Positions 22,100-32,650 of a stretch of 64,000 bases of DNA are shown here, piece after piece. Made by a program: the position numbers and the translations under genes. The stretch covers positions 23,329,521 through 23,393,520 of the forward strand of contig OX291544.1 of assembly GCA_946406115.1 (NCBI GenBank). The letters are read 5' to 3'. Each line of letters opens with the position of its first letter. Within the stretch, counting starts at the first letter, position 1. The notes beneath the pieces were generated by a model, which ran no database searches, had not been told where the DNA came from, and saw nothing but the letters and a program-made list of their open reading frames with translations. Source of the DNA: Apoda limacodes (taxonomy: Eukaryota > Arthropoda > Insecta > Lepidoptera > Limacodidae).

Positions 22100-23290
22100 A
22101 TACAATATAGGTATTGACAGCAAGTGACTTGCATATTTTATCAGTAAATGCAACTCATTATTTTCCAAATTGCAACCCATCTCTTTTAGACTTAATGATA
22201 ATTTCTTCTGCAGATCGAATCTTTAGAAATGGTCAGTGCGCTGCTGTCGCTTTTTCCTACCACGCTCTGATTTACCTATCTTTTAAAACCCGTTGCTCAA
22301 AGGCTAGATCGAGAACTCTTCTGCAACGCAATTTTAGTGGAATGGATGTAGAATAGGGAGATGATGCTCAAAAAAATGATTAGTATATTAAAATGGAAGA
22401 ACATACGGTCAATGACAAAGTCACCAAACTCAATAGTCTCATTGTAAAGTTATATGATAAACATGCACCTGTATACGTCCAGTTAGAATCAAGCATCTCC
22501 CTGCACCTTGGCTTACCGAGGAAATAAAAACATTAATGGCTAAAATAGATCGCAAACACAAATACAAGCGAGACCCATCTGAAAAAAGTTGTTTTAAATA
22601 CAAGTCTCTCAGGGATCGCTGCAATAAGATATGTAGAGATGCACAACAGCGCCATATCCATCAATCCGTAAATAACGGAGATCCAGTTAAAATCTAGAAA
22701 TTTCTTAAGTCACTATGAGGTGGTAAGTGTAACTCATCTCTTTCCTCTTAAGACTTCAACATAAATCAACTCAATCAACATTTTACGTATTTCGTTACCT
22801 TTGAAGATAACAGGAAATTAAATACATTAAATTCTCTTTCACTAACGCAAACTCCTGACCTTCCTCCATTTCATTTTCGTAAATTTTCCGATTATGATCT
22901 TAAGAAGAATATTCTCTCTATTTCATCAAATGCTGTTGAAAACGATTGCATTAGTTTATATGATCATTCCCATCATTGACATTATCACTCCTTTTATCAC
23001 ACATATCCTTAATTATTTAATATCCAGTAGGTAGTAGCTTTTCCGATGTCGTCCTGGAAAGATGCCGAAATCATTCCTTTACCTAAGAAAACCAATCCAG
23101 TTTCATTTTCTGATTATTGCCCCATATCCATTCTACCTTTCCTATAAAAAATGCAACAATTAAATATGTTTCATACTAAAAATAATATCCTTAATCTTTT
23201 TCAATCAGGTTTCCGCCCTGGGAGGTTATTGGGAACAGTCTCGAGCTATTCGGACTCTAGAATTCGAAAACCGTAAATGTACTTGCATTC
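22100..23290 (+). mobile_element. decayed Jockey/CR1-type LINE polymerase
   Basis: Pieces in successive frames: SLLDLMIISSADRI (endonuclease end), APWLTEEIKTLMAKIDRKHK, YKSLRDRCNK, then RT words SSWKDAEIIPLPKK, SFSDYCPISILPF and LFQSGFRPG. Order fits endonuclease to reverse transcriptase. Numerous stops; truncated before the catalytic FADD-like motif by the TIR element at 23310. Confidence 0.75.
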
Positions 23291-23309
23291 ATTTTTAACA
23301 TTAATGGTA

Positions 23310-24098
23310 GGGGGCCATTCAAGTATTACGTAAGCAGATTTATTACAATTATCTACCCCGCACTGGGTTACGTAAACATTTTTATATGAAAGTTGATTTT
23401 AATGTATTCTGTTTTTTCTTCTTTTAATGTATTCTCTGTTTTTCGTTTTACATAATATTCATTTACACAAACTTTATTAACACGGTATTTAACATAGAGC
23501 AAGGTACAAATATTACGAACAAAATAAACTTCATCAAAATTTTTAGTATACATATTAATTCCAATGAACAGTCTTTAATCCATGACACCCGAATCCATGA
23601 TTCTAAGTTTTCGATGATATTGGATGTTTGCTGCATAATGTTGTGTGTCTGCTGGATCAACGATAACACAAACATTAACTTGCTTTGCTTATAATACGTC
23701 TAATCAGCAATCATACCGAAACGACACAAGAGATTGACGGAAGAAATTAGGACAAGTGTATAGCGCGCGGTAATTTCCCCACTCGGTTCTAAGCGAGTAC
23801 CTAGCACGTATCCGAATCCCCGGCAGTCCGTTTCGTTTTCAAACATAATCAATGTGTGGGTTACCATATGTGTAAGTTGAATGCGCTCAATGCTATCTAT
23901 GCGCCCATTCGATCGTTCTGTTGACCAAAAATGAATGCGCTATGACGTCACTTCCGGACAGCATTCAACGCATTGGCTGTACATGCTCGGGAGTTAGCAG
24001 AGAAGGGGGGCTGACGTAATCACTATCTAGAACCCACCATGTCATCAAAAACAAGCAAAGCATAGAATATAGTGCTAACGAAATACTTGAACGGCCCC
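23310..24098. mobile_element. 789-bp TIR element with TA duplication
   Basis: Ends are GGGGGCCATTCAAGTATTAC and, inverted, GGGGCCGTTCAAGTATTTCG, about 26 bp of imperfect terminal inverted repeat. TA lies directly outside both ends (23308-23309, 24099-24100). Two short minus-strand ORFs inside have no recognisable transposase motif. Confidence 0.65.
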
Positions 24099-24299
24099 TA
24101 GCTTGTGAACTTAAATAACTTTAAAATACTTACAACAAGCCCTCTTATTTGATGTCACACGGTAACATTTGCAGTTTTTTTTCAATTCCCTAATTCACCC
24201 CCTAAAAGAGACCCCCATATTCTCATTCGTTTATTTACGTTATACGTCCGTATTTCGGTCACAAATCCACATATGTGTGTACCTACTAAATTTTATCTT

Positions 24300-24395
24300 A
24301 ATCATTCCAGCGGATTCGGAGCAAATTGGCTGTGACAGACAGACAGACAAACGAGTTATCCTATAAGGGTTCCGCCGGTTGGAACCCTGAAATTT
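24300..24395 (+). repeat. relic of the GGGTTCCG lepidopteran repeat family
   Basis: CTGTGACAGACAGACAGAC, then ATAAGGGTTCCG and GGAACCCTGAAA, as in the copies ending at 43661 and 53763. Confidence 0.5.
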
Positions 24396-24448
24396 GAAGA
24401 TGGCAGCATCAAACTAAGGAATAAAAGGCCTATGAGCCTTTTGGATGC

Positions 24449-24575
24449 AAATTTTTTTTTCTCTTCGCCAGAAACGAAATATATGTCATAATTAGAGAAC
24501 TATATAAGAATTCTATATAAGAGAAAAATAGGTCTAACCCGTAACCATACCACAGTATAACGGGCTGAATAGTTG
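24449..24575 (+). repeat. left arm of a large inverted repeat pair
   Basis: About 127 bp that reappears inverted and diverged at 25854-25986. Shared words include TAATTAGAGAACTATATAAG, AACCCGTAACC/ACCCGTAACC and GCTGAATAGTTG. Confidence 0.75.
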
Positions 24576-24804
24576 TTTTTATGTTTTGCAGGCATTATTT
24601 TTTTTTTGAAAATACTGGCTTTTTCCCGTAACTTCTTTCGCGTTGACTTATACCCTATGTCAACCCTCGGATGCTAATTAATCTCCTTTTCAAATTTCAT
24701 CAAAATCAGTTCAGTAATTTTGCCGTAACAACGTAACTGATAACAGGCAAGGAAGTAGGGATAAAAAGATTAAGTGCTTGGTATCTTTACGTTTATTTAG
24801 TTTG

Positions 24805-24990
24805 TCGGCTCTGTGGTTCAGTGGGCAATCATTTGACTGTTTTATCGAGGGGCGTGGGTTCGATACCAGACAAACATTTATGTGATGAACATTTGTGTTT
24901 GTCTTAACACTAGCTATTTTCCATGTATAATATGTATGTATTTTCAAAAAAAAAATTATTATATATGTACGTATTACGATAGATTGCTGA
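24805..24990 (+). mobile_element. tRNA-derived SINE
   Basis: A box TGGTTCAGTGG (24814-24824) and B box GGTTCGATACC (24857-24867) at normal spacing. A tRNA-unrelated body follows (ACAAACATTTATGTGATGAAC) with an A-rich end. The same body occurs inverted at 45240-45305. Confidence 0.75.
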
Positions 24991-25404
24991 ATAAATTATT
25001 TCTTTTCTTTTTTACCTATTTCTATACTTAGTATGGGACCAGATGGCATTGTGTGTAATGTCCAAAAAAATTTATTTACCGATTATGTGTACAGGCGTAG
25101 GTTGCTATTGAGTGGCCTACTAAGTCGGTACTGCTTACATCTTTTATTTTATTGTTTTCATGTGATGCGTATTCATAACGTCTGTATGAATTTATGAAAC
25201 ATAATTATTGTGCGCATTAAGAGAGAAAGAGACAAAGTTACACTGATAATGTAAACCGCGCCCAAAACGATGAACGAAATAGGGTAGGATGGAATGGGGT
25301 AGCAAATTCCTTTATCACCACTGACCTGTTACTCACCATTTTGACTTCGTATAATGTCCATGATTTCTGCAGTTTATTTATGTACGATGTTTCTTACTCT
25401 GTTT

Positions 25405-25660
25405 ACGTTTTGAATTGTGACCTAGCTGTGTTTAATGGATAGTGTACGAGTACGACTGCCATTTTAGGTTTTGAATTGTGACCTGGCTGTGTACAATTGT
25501 TACGCTTGCTTTCTGGACTCCCTTTATGTTTTGGATTATGACCTGGCTGTATTAATTGGATATTACTGTGTAAATTTTTTTTACGACTTGGCTTTCCCTA
25601 CTGGACTCCGTTTACGTGGCTGGCTGTGTTTATTGGACTCTGATTCATTTTTGGCACGTA
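25405..25660 (+). repeat. imperfect tandem repeat, about 75-85 bp unit, 3-4 copies
   Basis: The word TTTTGAATTGTGACCTAGCT and variants recurs at about 25408, 25469 and 25530. A shorter, more divergent unit (GACTTGGCT...) follows near 25585. Each is followed by GTGTTTAATGG- or TGGACTCC-like sequence. The 72-codon ORF across it is a by-product of the repeats. Confidence 0.65.
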
Positions 25661-25853
25661 GCCAACAGAAGACCAGACTAGTTGCATAGAAACCAACGTT
25701 ACAAAGAGTAAAAAGGATTAATGGCAAATCCTTGGGATATTTCTTATTTTTCTTGTCAAGCTTTGCCTATCAAATATCACAAAAAGATTGTAAAACCGAT
25801 AGTTAAAACATACAAGAAACAGCGTACTACACGTTTTTTGTCGTACTATATAG

Positions 25854-25986
25854 CAACTATTCAGCCTGTTACACCGCGGTACGGTTACGGGTGAAAGACC
25901 AAATTTTTTTCTGATACTATAGACTTCTTATATAGTTCTCTAATTATTAACTACATTTCATTTCAGGCGAAAGAAAAAAAAATTTT
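25854..25986 (-). repeat. right arm of a large inverted repeat pair
   Basis: Reverse-complement match of 24449-24575, spaced 1.28 kb apart, enclosing a SINE and a tandem repeat. Either the ends of one 1.54-kb element or two copies in opposite orientation. Confidence 0.75.
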
Positions 25987-26468
25987 CATAACCTGTCCAT
26001 ACATATTTGGGCAATGGGTTATGGACGCTGTAAACTTATCACGGGCAACACATATTGGTTATCCTCAACTTTTGTTTTGAGGCACTGCTGTATTTTGGAA
26101 AAATATATGGTTGTTATGCAATTTTCTTTAGGCACTGTTAAAGTATTATATAGTCTGTGACTGAGGTACCTATTATGGATGAATAGATGATATGCAATTT
26201 TCCAAGTGCCGGCCAGCCGAGTGTGATTCAACGTTGGACAACTGCACTGCTAGCTTTAGTTTAGTAAGTATAGATTATTTAAAAAATATGTTTGAATAAA
26301 ACTCCTTCTCTTCATTTATTTGATATTAATACAAATAACCAAAAAATATTATCAAATTTTTTACTGTTAGTAATTTAATTTGTATACTTATCTATTTAAC
26401 AGATACTTTTCTATTTATAAAAATATTAATGGACTTTCAAATAAAACAATTATGTGAAGAATACATAG

Positions 26469-26474
26469 TTTATT
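26469..26474 (-). terminator. AATAAA overlapping the GPN2 stop codon
   Basis: On the minus strand the last codons read GAA TAA AC, so the AATAAA hexamer contains the TAA stop (26472-26470). Further AATAAA-like signals lie downstream, around 26409-26414 and 26313-26320, and could be used instead. Confidence 0.4.
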
Positions 26475-27372
26475 CAATATTGTTTACTGGATTGGCTGAA
26501 CCCATAGCACAAGCTAACATACTATTAATACTCCTGCCTTCTTCTGATTTGAACACATATCCATTAGCCTTATCTACAAGATTTTTGACATTAATTAGAC
26601 TTTCTTCATCTAAGATATTCACAGGTTGGAAGGTTACCAAACTATAATCTTCAACAATAGACACTAAAGCGCTATTTAACTTTTTATATTTATTTGTGAA
26701 ATGGTTGGTATCTAAGGATTCAAGAAGGTAGTTCAAATCCAACACATCAGTATAAAAATCTATACCAAATTGTAATTTATCCATATGTTTTTTTAGCAAA
26801 TCCAATTTAGTAAGTAGATTAATATGGGGCAATCCAATTTTCAACATGGCATTTAAAGATAACATCAAAGCTGAAATAAACTTTCCCGCATCAGAACAAT
26901 GATGGGAATCAATCAGATGAACAACACAAACTTGGAAATTTCCTTCACTAGATAATTTTGAACATATTCTAGATAAACTTTCATGGTGGCAGTAAAGCTC
27001 AACCTGCCCGGGCATGTCAAATATAAAATTTGTAGCATTATCACATTTTAATTCATTAATTTTATTAACCAGCCAGTCTATATTTTTTTCTAAATATTCC
27101 ATGCAATATAACAGTGCCCCATTAGGTCCTAGTTTGTGTTGTTCCATCACATCCTCTAAAACAATTAAATTTTTTACATCAATGTCAGGTTTGTACGACA
27201 TGAAATCATTTGCAGGATCCAAGTTAATAACCATAACGTTTCTTCCAATTTTTTTTAAAACTTGAGACATTTTCAAACAATATGTTGTTTTGCCAGCACC
27301 AGGTGGACCAAGGACCAATTGACCGTAATATTTATGCACATGTTTGAATCTTTTTGCAACAATTCCTGACAT
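26470..27372 (-). CDS. GPN2: GPN-loop GTPase 2
   Basis: 300 codons, intronless. GPN GTPases dimerise and help assemble and import RNA polymerase II and related polymerases. Motifs: Walker A GPPGAGKTT (residues 22-30), LDPAND (51-56), the defining Gly-Pro-Asn loop GPNG (82-85), DMPGQVE switch (119-125) and TKLD guanine specificity (188-191). LGPNGALLYCMEYLE, HINLLTKLDLL, EDYSLVTF and VDKANGY match GPN2 rather than GPN1 or GPN3. Length is near the usual 300-310. The start ATG has A at -3 and follows the PSMG3 stop by one base. No promoter-like gap separates the two genes, so translation probably depends on a shared mRNA or on an alternative transcript starting inside PSMG3. Confidence 0.96.
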   Translation of the reverse strand: MSGIVAKRFKHVHKYYGQLVLGPPGAGKTTYCLKMSQVLKKIGRNVMVINLDPANDFMSYKPDIDVKNLIVLEDVMEQHKLGPNGALLYCMEYLEKNIDWLVNKINELKCDNATNFIFDMPGQVELYCHHESLSRICSKLSSEGNFQVCVVHLIDSHHCSDAGKFISALMLSLNAMLKIGLPHINLLTKLDLLKKHMDKLQFGIDFYTDVLDLNYLLESLDTNHFTNKYKKLNSALVSIVEDYSLVTFQPVNILDEESLINVKNLVDKANGYVFKSEEGRSINSMLACAMGSANPVNNIE

Positions 27373-27373
27373 T

Positions 27374-27796
27374 TTAATTGTCCTCTTGTTTTCCTTGTTT
27401 CAGATCAAGGATAATGTCTTTACAGGCTTTGACTGTTTCAATATCATACGACTTGAGGTTCAAAAAGATGAGAAGTGGTTTAGTTATCTTGATTGCTTCA
27501 GCTAAATACCTGGCTGCTACTTGTTGTTCTTCTCCTGTAGCACCAAAAATAACTTTTGTAGTATAAACATCATTTGTACCTAATGGGCTATGAACTTGAT
27601 CCCTCTGTATCATTAACAAACTTCCAATTTTCTGATACTGAGATATTATAACCATAGTTTTTTGTGTATATTCAGCGAGAACTATTTCAGTAGACACATT
27701 ATCAATGTCCGCAGCTATTGATTTCATTATTTGTTGACTGCTTTCATTTTCTGGGTGTTTAATACTGAGATTTTTCATAATATCAAGGAGTTCCAT
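27374..27796 (-). CDS. PSMG3: proteasome assembly chaperone 3
   Basis: 140 codons, intronless. PSMG3/PAC3 pairs with PSMG4 and guides assembly of the 20S proteasome alpha ring in the cytosol. Visible matches to the family are the beta-strand block MVIISQYQKIGSLLMI (vertebrate ILVVVTQFGKMGTLV), TTKVIFG (vertebrate TTKVLLG), and the C-terminal LLIFLNLKS followed by VKACKDII. The N-terminal 30 residues extend beyond the vertebrate protein (about 122 residues). The start has A at -3 and G at +4. The gene ends TAA, then one base, then the GPN2 ATG on the same strand. The order is conserved-looking housekeeping-housekeeping; dicistronic expression is inferred. Confidence 0.85.
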   Translation of the reverse strand: MELLDIMKNLSIKHPENESSQQIMKSIAADIDNVSTEIVLAEYTQKTMVIISQYQKIGSLLMIQRDQVHSPLGTNDVYTTKVIFGATGEEQQVAARYLAEAIKITKPLLIFLNLKSYDIETVKACKDIILDLKQGKQEDN

Positions 27797-28134
27797 ATTT
27801 CACTAACGTCTAAAAATTGAGATATTTAGTGTTATTTAGTTATATAAGTAAAGGATCATCATTTATAAGAATTGATTGATTGAAAGATTAATGAAATAGC
27901 AAAAACAAGTTTTTTTTTATTTTAAAGGTTTAATTTTACAAAATCCTTTAAAGTTCTTATGTCTGGTTTAGGATTATTGTTGATGTGTTGGTCGGTCAAG
28001 ATTTTTTTTTTATTATTTTTGCAGCTTTAACTCTATAGCGCCAATAACTAAATATAACATAGAATCCATCTGCACAAGAGATCAAGTACCCCACCTGCCC
28101 ATACCAAAGTCTATTTGATAGTATACATAAACAA

Positions 28135-28310
28135 AGGGCAGAAAGCCAAAGAAAGAGAGGTAGACCACAGAGAAGGTAGTATGATATCAGTCAGGTAGCG
28201 GGAACAACATGGGGAAGGGTGGTGGTGTAAGAAAGTTGTAGGAGGCCTATGCTGTCTGTCAAACAGACATACAAAAAAGAACAAAGTCAAATATGTTGAC
28301 AAACGTCAAA
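28135..28310 (+). mobile_element. RTE-clade LINE fragment
   Basis: Reads RGRPQRR, YDISQVAGTTWGRV and a Gln-rich end, the RTE C-terminal GRPxxRWxDDIxxVAG...W motif, with stops. Confidence 0.6.
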
Positions 28311-28799
28311 TTAACCTGTACAATCTGTCACAAATTTGAACTATCTGAATCATTAAAGACTTCAGAGCATATTCTGCCTCATGTTTGCCTTTTTTTACTC
28401 AAAAGAGTTAAAAAGACACTTAATACAGGATGACTTTGAATTGAGGCTACAAATTTTTATTTATGATACATATCAGAAGTAATATAATTTTTTTTACATG
28501 AAAACCCAACACAAAACCAAAAAGTTTACCAAACTACAACTTCTACACATGGTTGTATCATACTTATGGTACTACCAAATAAAAGTTTACGTAGAATGCA
28601 GCAAAGATGGTGGCGAACATATCATTACAAAGAATTTTGAGCGCAACACAAAACCTACTGGACTTTGGGAGCTTTCATGTTCCAGCGCAAGTCCAAGCCT
28701 GAGGGAGGGCACCAGTACATCCAAGATGAATGTATTGGATGATAAGGAGGTTTTTTACCCAAAATCCTGAGGTAAGTACTAGACAAGTGGCTAGACATT

Positions 28800-29320
28800 T
28801 TTACATAAGCCAGTATTACGTCTATTAATTTCTCAACGTTTCGGGAATGTAACCATACCCTTTTTAGCTAGTACAAGACATCATTCTCGCTGACTACAGA
28901 CCAAGTATGCGATTTTGTAATTGGTTGTTACAAAATTTAAATGCCAATATCCTGCGGACTGACAAAGCAACATTCACGCATATTGGATTATCTAATATCC
29001 ACAATAAACATTGGTGGAGTGTTCATGTTCAAAATCCACATCCGCAGAGATGCTTTTCAAGTGCAATTTAGTGTTAATATGTGGGCCCATATAATAAATG
29101 ACAGTCATTGGGCTCTATTTTATTGAGAGTACACTAACTGGGACGGTATCTGGACCTTCTATCCTCGATAGTGACAGAATTGTTGGTAGATGAACCATTG
29201 TCCCTAGCCGAAATATACTTTCAACATGACCGAGTCCCAGTTTACTGGGAGTTTGACGAACGGTACCGTAGCCGGCCCGGTCGCCAGATCTCACCTGGCT
29301 ACACTTTTATTTGTAGGAAG
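28800..29320 (+). mobile_element. Tc1/mariner-superfamily transposase relic
   Basis: In shifting frames: RFCNWLLQNLNANILRTDKA, FTHIGLSNIHNKHWWSVHVQ, NPHPQR, then FQHDRVPVYW and RPGRQISPG. These line up with the insect transposase pattern FCNWL...FTxxGxxNxHNxHYW...NPH...FQHDGxPxH...WPxRSPDLTP. Catalytic motifs are lost and stops are frequent. Confidence 0.65.
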
Positions 29321-30998
29321 AGATAAAATTAATTGTTTTCAAACTTGAATCCGAAACAATTGAACAATTAAAATACAAAATCGTAAGTGCTTTTACAGTA
29401 GTTAAATCACAAACAGTTGTGCTATGTAAAATTAAAAAACAATTTGCAACCTCATGCTTTGTTGTGTTTGGAAAATGGAGGTGGTCATTTTGAACAATTG
29501 TTAAAATACACTCAATTTTTATGGACATTCAAATGTGGGCTTACTGTCTATATACCATAAATATGCCAGAAATATGATAGGTAGGTATCTATTTATGATA
29601 AGTTATCTTTGATTACCTAAATCTTTATTAGTGGATCTATTTTTTACCATCCTAAGCCAGTTAAGTATGATGGAAAAGTTGGTTATGCAAATTTTTTTTA
29701 GGTAGGTAGGTACTAAAGTACCTGCCACACTTGCTGCTTGCTACTTTCGATTTGCCTATTCATTCATTCTTGCAATAATGATACCTAGAATTATTTATTT
29801 GATACTTTTGATTAATTTTTTTTTTTAATGTAATATTGCAATGTTTATTAACCTGTTACGCGTCCTAGGTCCCACAGTGGGGCCTAAGCGACTTGTGTTG
29901 TGGGGGAATTTTTTCAGGACGACTTTTATCAGACAAGCTAATTGTTAGTATTCAGAAGTGAAGCCAATGGCCTGTTCTACGTTCTAGTATTTTTGGGTGG
30001 ACAATATTTTGTGCTTTTAATATTTTTTTATCGGAAATTGTTTTGGTAATTTGATCCAGCCGCCATTTAGAGTTGGATTTTATTAACAGTAGCATAGTGT
30101 TCATTTTGACCCCGGGTAATGTGCTATGTATAAAAAACTATGCCTTGTTTTAGTAAATAAATTTATTATTACTTATTATATTTATTATAAACTTATTATT
30201 ACTTTTTTTTTATACATACCTAAAAATAAATAAAGAGGAATAAACATAATAAAGTTAGGTGTATGTCCATTTGTATGCAGCAAGGGCGGATAATTTACTT
30301 AGTATGGGGGATGCTTGACGGGTTAACTTTATCGATGATGTGCTCTAAATATTCTTTGCTAGGAATTATTTTAAGGAATTTGAAGCCTCAACTCAAAGTC
30401 ATTATACAGTATGACTTGAGGCTTTATTGTCGTTTTAAGAAAAGATGAATACAAAGCTTACCTCCTCAGATGCAGTTACTGATATATCAAGTGAAACCTG
30501 AAAGAAGACAATAGTTGTAGCCTTTTGGTAAGCAGAGTGGGAGGTTTAACAAATGCTGGTGCATTATAAAATATATCTTTTTAAAAGGTTGTTTATCGTA
30601 CTGGGACCACATTCTTAGTGTTGTCACCATGGTTTTTAGTTATTCTGACCAGGGTTAATTCCAAAGTGTTAAAAACCGTCATATATCATTATACGGGGAC
30701 TAGGTTTAAAAAAATCTGACAGTCGAGTTCGACAACGTCGCCTAACCCGCACTATGCTAGCATGGTGAACTGTAGTTTAGGCCAAGAAGTGATCTGTGCT
30801 CCTGTAATGGGCTGAAGTCTCATAATCTACACAACCCTCAAAACGGTTTCTCAGTACACAACAATTACCTATGGATATAAAAATTAGAAAATCCTTACGT
30901 TAAGTATGGAAACCAAAGTAAACCTTTTTTTGAATAATACTTGTATTATTTTTATTTATGAAAACACTTTAAAAATAAAATAAATATTTTTTTTGTGG

Positions 30999-31264
30999 TT
31001 AATTGAGTCGACTTAGATATTTGCCAATGTACTTGTCATAGTCCCAAAAATGGTAATAGTAATTTTTATTTTTATAATAAAAACGCACGGTTTCCTCTAG
31101 GGTAAGCACTTTGTCAGAAAATTTAGTTCTTAAACTCGGAAGAAAGCGACGCTGCAAGTCGTCCAGCAGCAGGTCAGTTCTTTGATTCCACTATCTCTTA
31201 CCCACTCTCCGATGTCAGTGCCATGGCTATACACATAGCTGACGCAGGCGCGAACAGCCTCCAT
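30999..31264 (-). pseudogene. unrecognised frameshifted coding-like fragment
   Basis: Two protein-like readings abut in different frames. From the ATG at 31264: MEAVRACVSYVYSHGTDIGE and WVRDSGIKE. From about 31190, shifted: TDLLLDDLQRRFLPSLRTKF, then SDKVLTLEETVRFYYKNKN, ending KYIGKYLSRLN and TAA at 30999. An AATAAA lies shortly downstream on the minus strand. Codon use and composition look coding in both halves. I do not recognise the family. It could be a decayed gene copy, a transposon ORF, or a real gene with a base-calling error. Confidence 0.4.
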
Positions 31265-31507
31265 ATTATACAACACATGACAACCAGAGCTTTATAAATA
31301 TTCTCAACTAAATTTGTTTTGAAAAGAATCGGTTCCGAAGTTTGTCATGTAAACGTAATAGTTCTTACTTTACGGTACCCTAACATAATTCGTGTACTAC
31401 ATGACCAAGAGGTCAATTTTCATTTTAAAATTTTGAACTTTGTGTTGGTTGTTCACGGTTTTAGCACTGCTAAATTGAAATAATAATTCAAGTTCTCGTT
31501 GTATGTA

Positions 31508-31864
31508 TTATTGTCGTTGAACCGAGTCAAAAGGGCCAAGCTGGTATCCGGGTGCACCCGCCCAGAGATGGCAGCAGTACTCCATATGGGGCCGGACTTG
31601 CGACTTGTAAAGTAGCAACCTTTGCCCCGTCGTGAAGTACTGCTTCGCTCTGTTGAGTACACCAAGTTTTTTGGACGCCAGCTTTACCTTGTCTAGCAAA
31701 TGATCTCGGAACTGAACATCGCTGGAGATGTCAACGCCAAGGATCCCAATGCTCTTGGAGATGGAGAGGGGAGTGTTCTGGAATTGTGGGACTACAGTGA
31801 ATGGGGTTTTCTTTAGCATAGATGTTATTGATATTGTTCGAAAGGAATATTGCATGCCCTCCAC
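31508..31864 (-). mobile_element. Jockey-like LINE reverse transcriptase C-terminal fragment
   Basis: A 118-codon open stretch with LGVDISSDVQFRDHLLDKVK, ASKKLGVLNRAKQYFT, LLLYKSQVRPHMEYCCHLWA and GAP: the thumb/post-RT segment of Jockey-clade elements (YKSxVRPxMEYxxxxWxGA). Truncated on both sides, but the frame is intact, so comparatively young. Confidence 0.85.
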
Positions 31865-32295
31865 TAATCTTATTTATTAATTTTAGTTCAATGCCACATA
31901 CTGTTTAGAATATTACAGTTATTTTTCTATTTATCATCGACAATAATTAACTTTCCCTTCGTTCCTAAATTTAAAATAACGCGCCTTTGAAAAATCCAAA
32001 CTGATTTGTTAAAGTATTTTTGTTTGTTTTTGCTTGACGTCGCTGCAGAGCAATCAAGTATGCTGATTTTTGGCACAGGGATTTTTTAAGAGACGGAAAA
32101 GGAGATAGGATACCCCGGAAAAGACAATGTTTCTACACAAATTTCTATTAATGAATTCTTCTCGGATGTACTATAGCATGCTATATTTGAAAATAGCTAT
32201 ATATGTCTTAAGCTTTCTATAACACGTTAATGAGTAAATTAAGGGTTTACTGCAGAAATCCTACACCGATAACCGAATTTTGATGATGATTTTGA

Positions 32296-32650
32296 TAAGC
32301 CCTATTACTAAGCCTACGCTGTCTGCCCCTCTGTCCGACCATTACAGGGCTCTATCTCTTAGACCGAAATAGGTAGAACCCAGCAATTTTCATAGAATAC
32401 ACTAGATTTTGCCAGCGGCTCTGTCCGCCCTAAATTTGGTTATCGGCGTGAGATTCTTCCTTAATTATACTAAAAAAGGTTGTTTAAGTAAGCTATGGTT
32501 CGTTTAATTAGTTACTCCCGCAGGAACTTATGAATTATTCGGGATAAAGAGTAGACCTATGTCCTATTCCAGGACCTAACCTATATGTGTGACAGGTTTC
32601 ATCTCGATCCGTCCAGTGGTTGAAGCGTGATTAAGTTACTAACATCCAGT
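32296..32650 (+). repeat. two adjacent lepidopteran repeat relics
   Basis: 32296-32392 matches the CCCTATTACTAA...CTCTATCT...AATAGGTAGAA block at 36700-36775. 32401-32650 is a degraded copy of the family at 7616-7990. Confidence 0.55.

Larger units (their letters stand above)
18834..26468. other. gene-free repeat-rich interval between SWI5 and GPN2
   Basis: No credible host gene on either strand. Contents are listed individually: RTE tail 19321, TIR element 21211, LINE pol 22100, TIR element 23310, inverted pair 24449/25854, SINE 24805 and tandem repeat 25405. The SWI5 5' exon or promoter, if any, should lie in its first kilobase; 20000-21200 is AT-rich and I see nothing there. Confidence 0.7.

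Noticed and set aside
25471..25689. 72-codon ORF as a membrane peptide
   Set aside because: It translates an imperfect tandem repeat; the hydrophobic pattern reflects the repeat unit.
26470..27372. GPN1 or GPN3 identity
   Set aside because: LGPNGALLYCMEYLE, HINLLTKLDLL and the roughly 300-residue length match GPN2.
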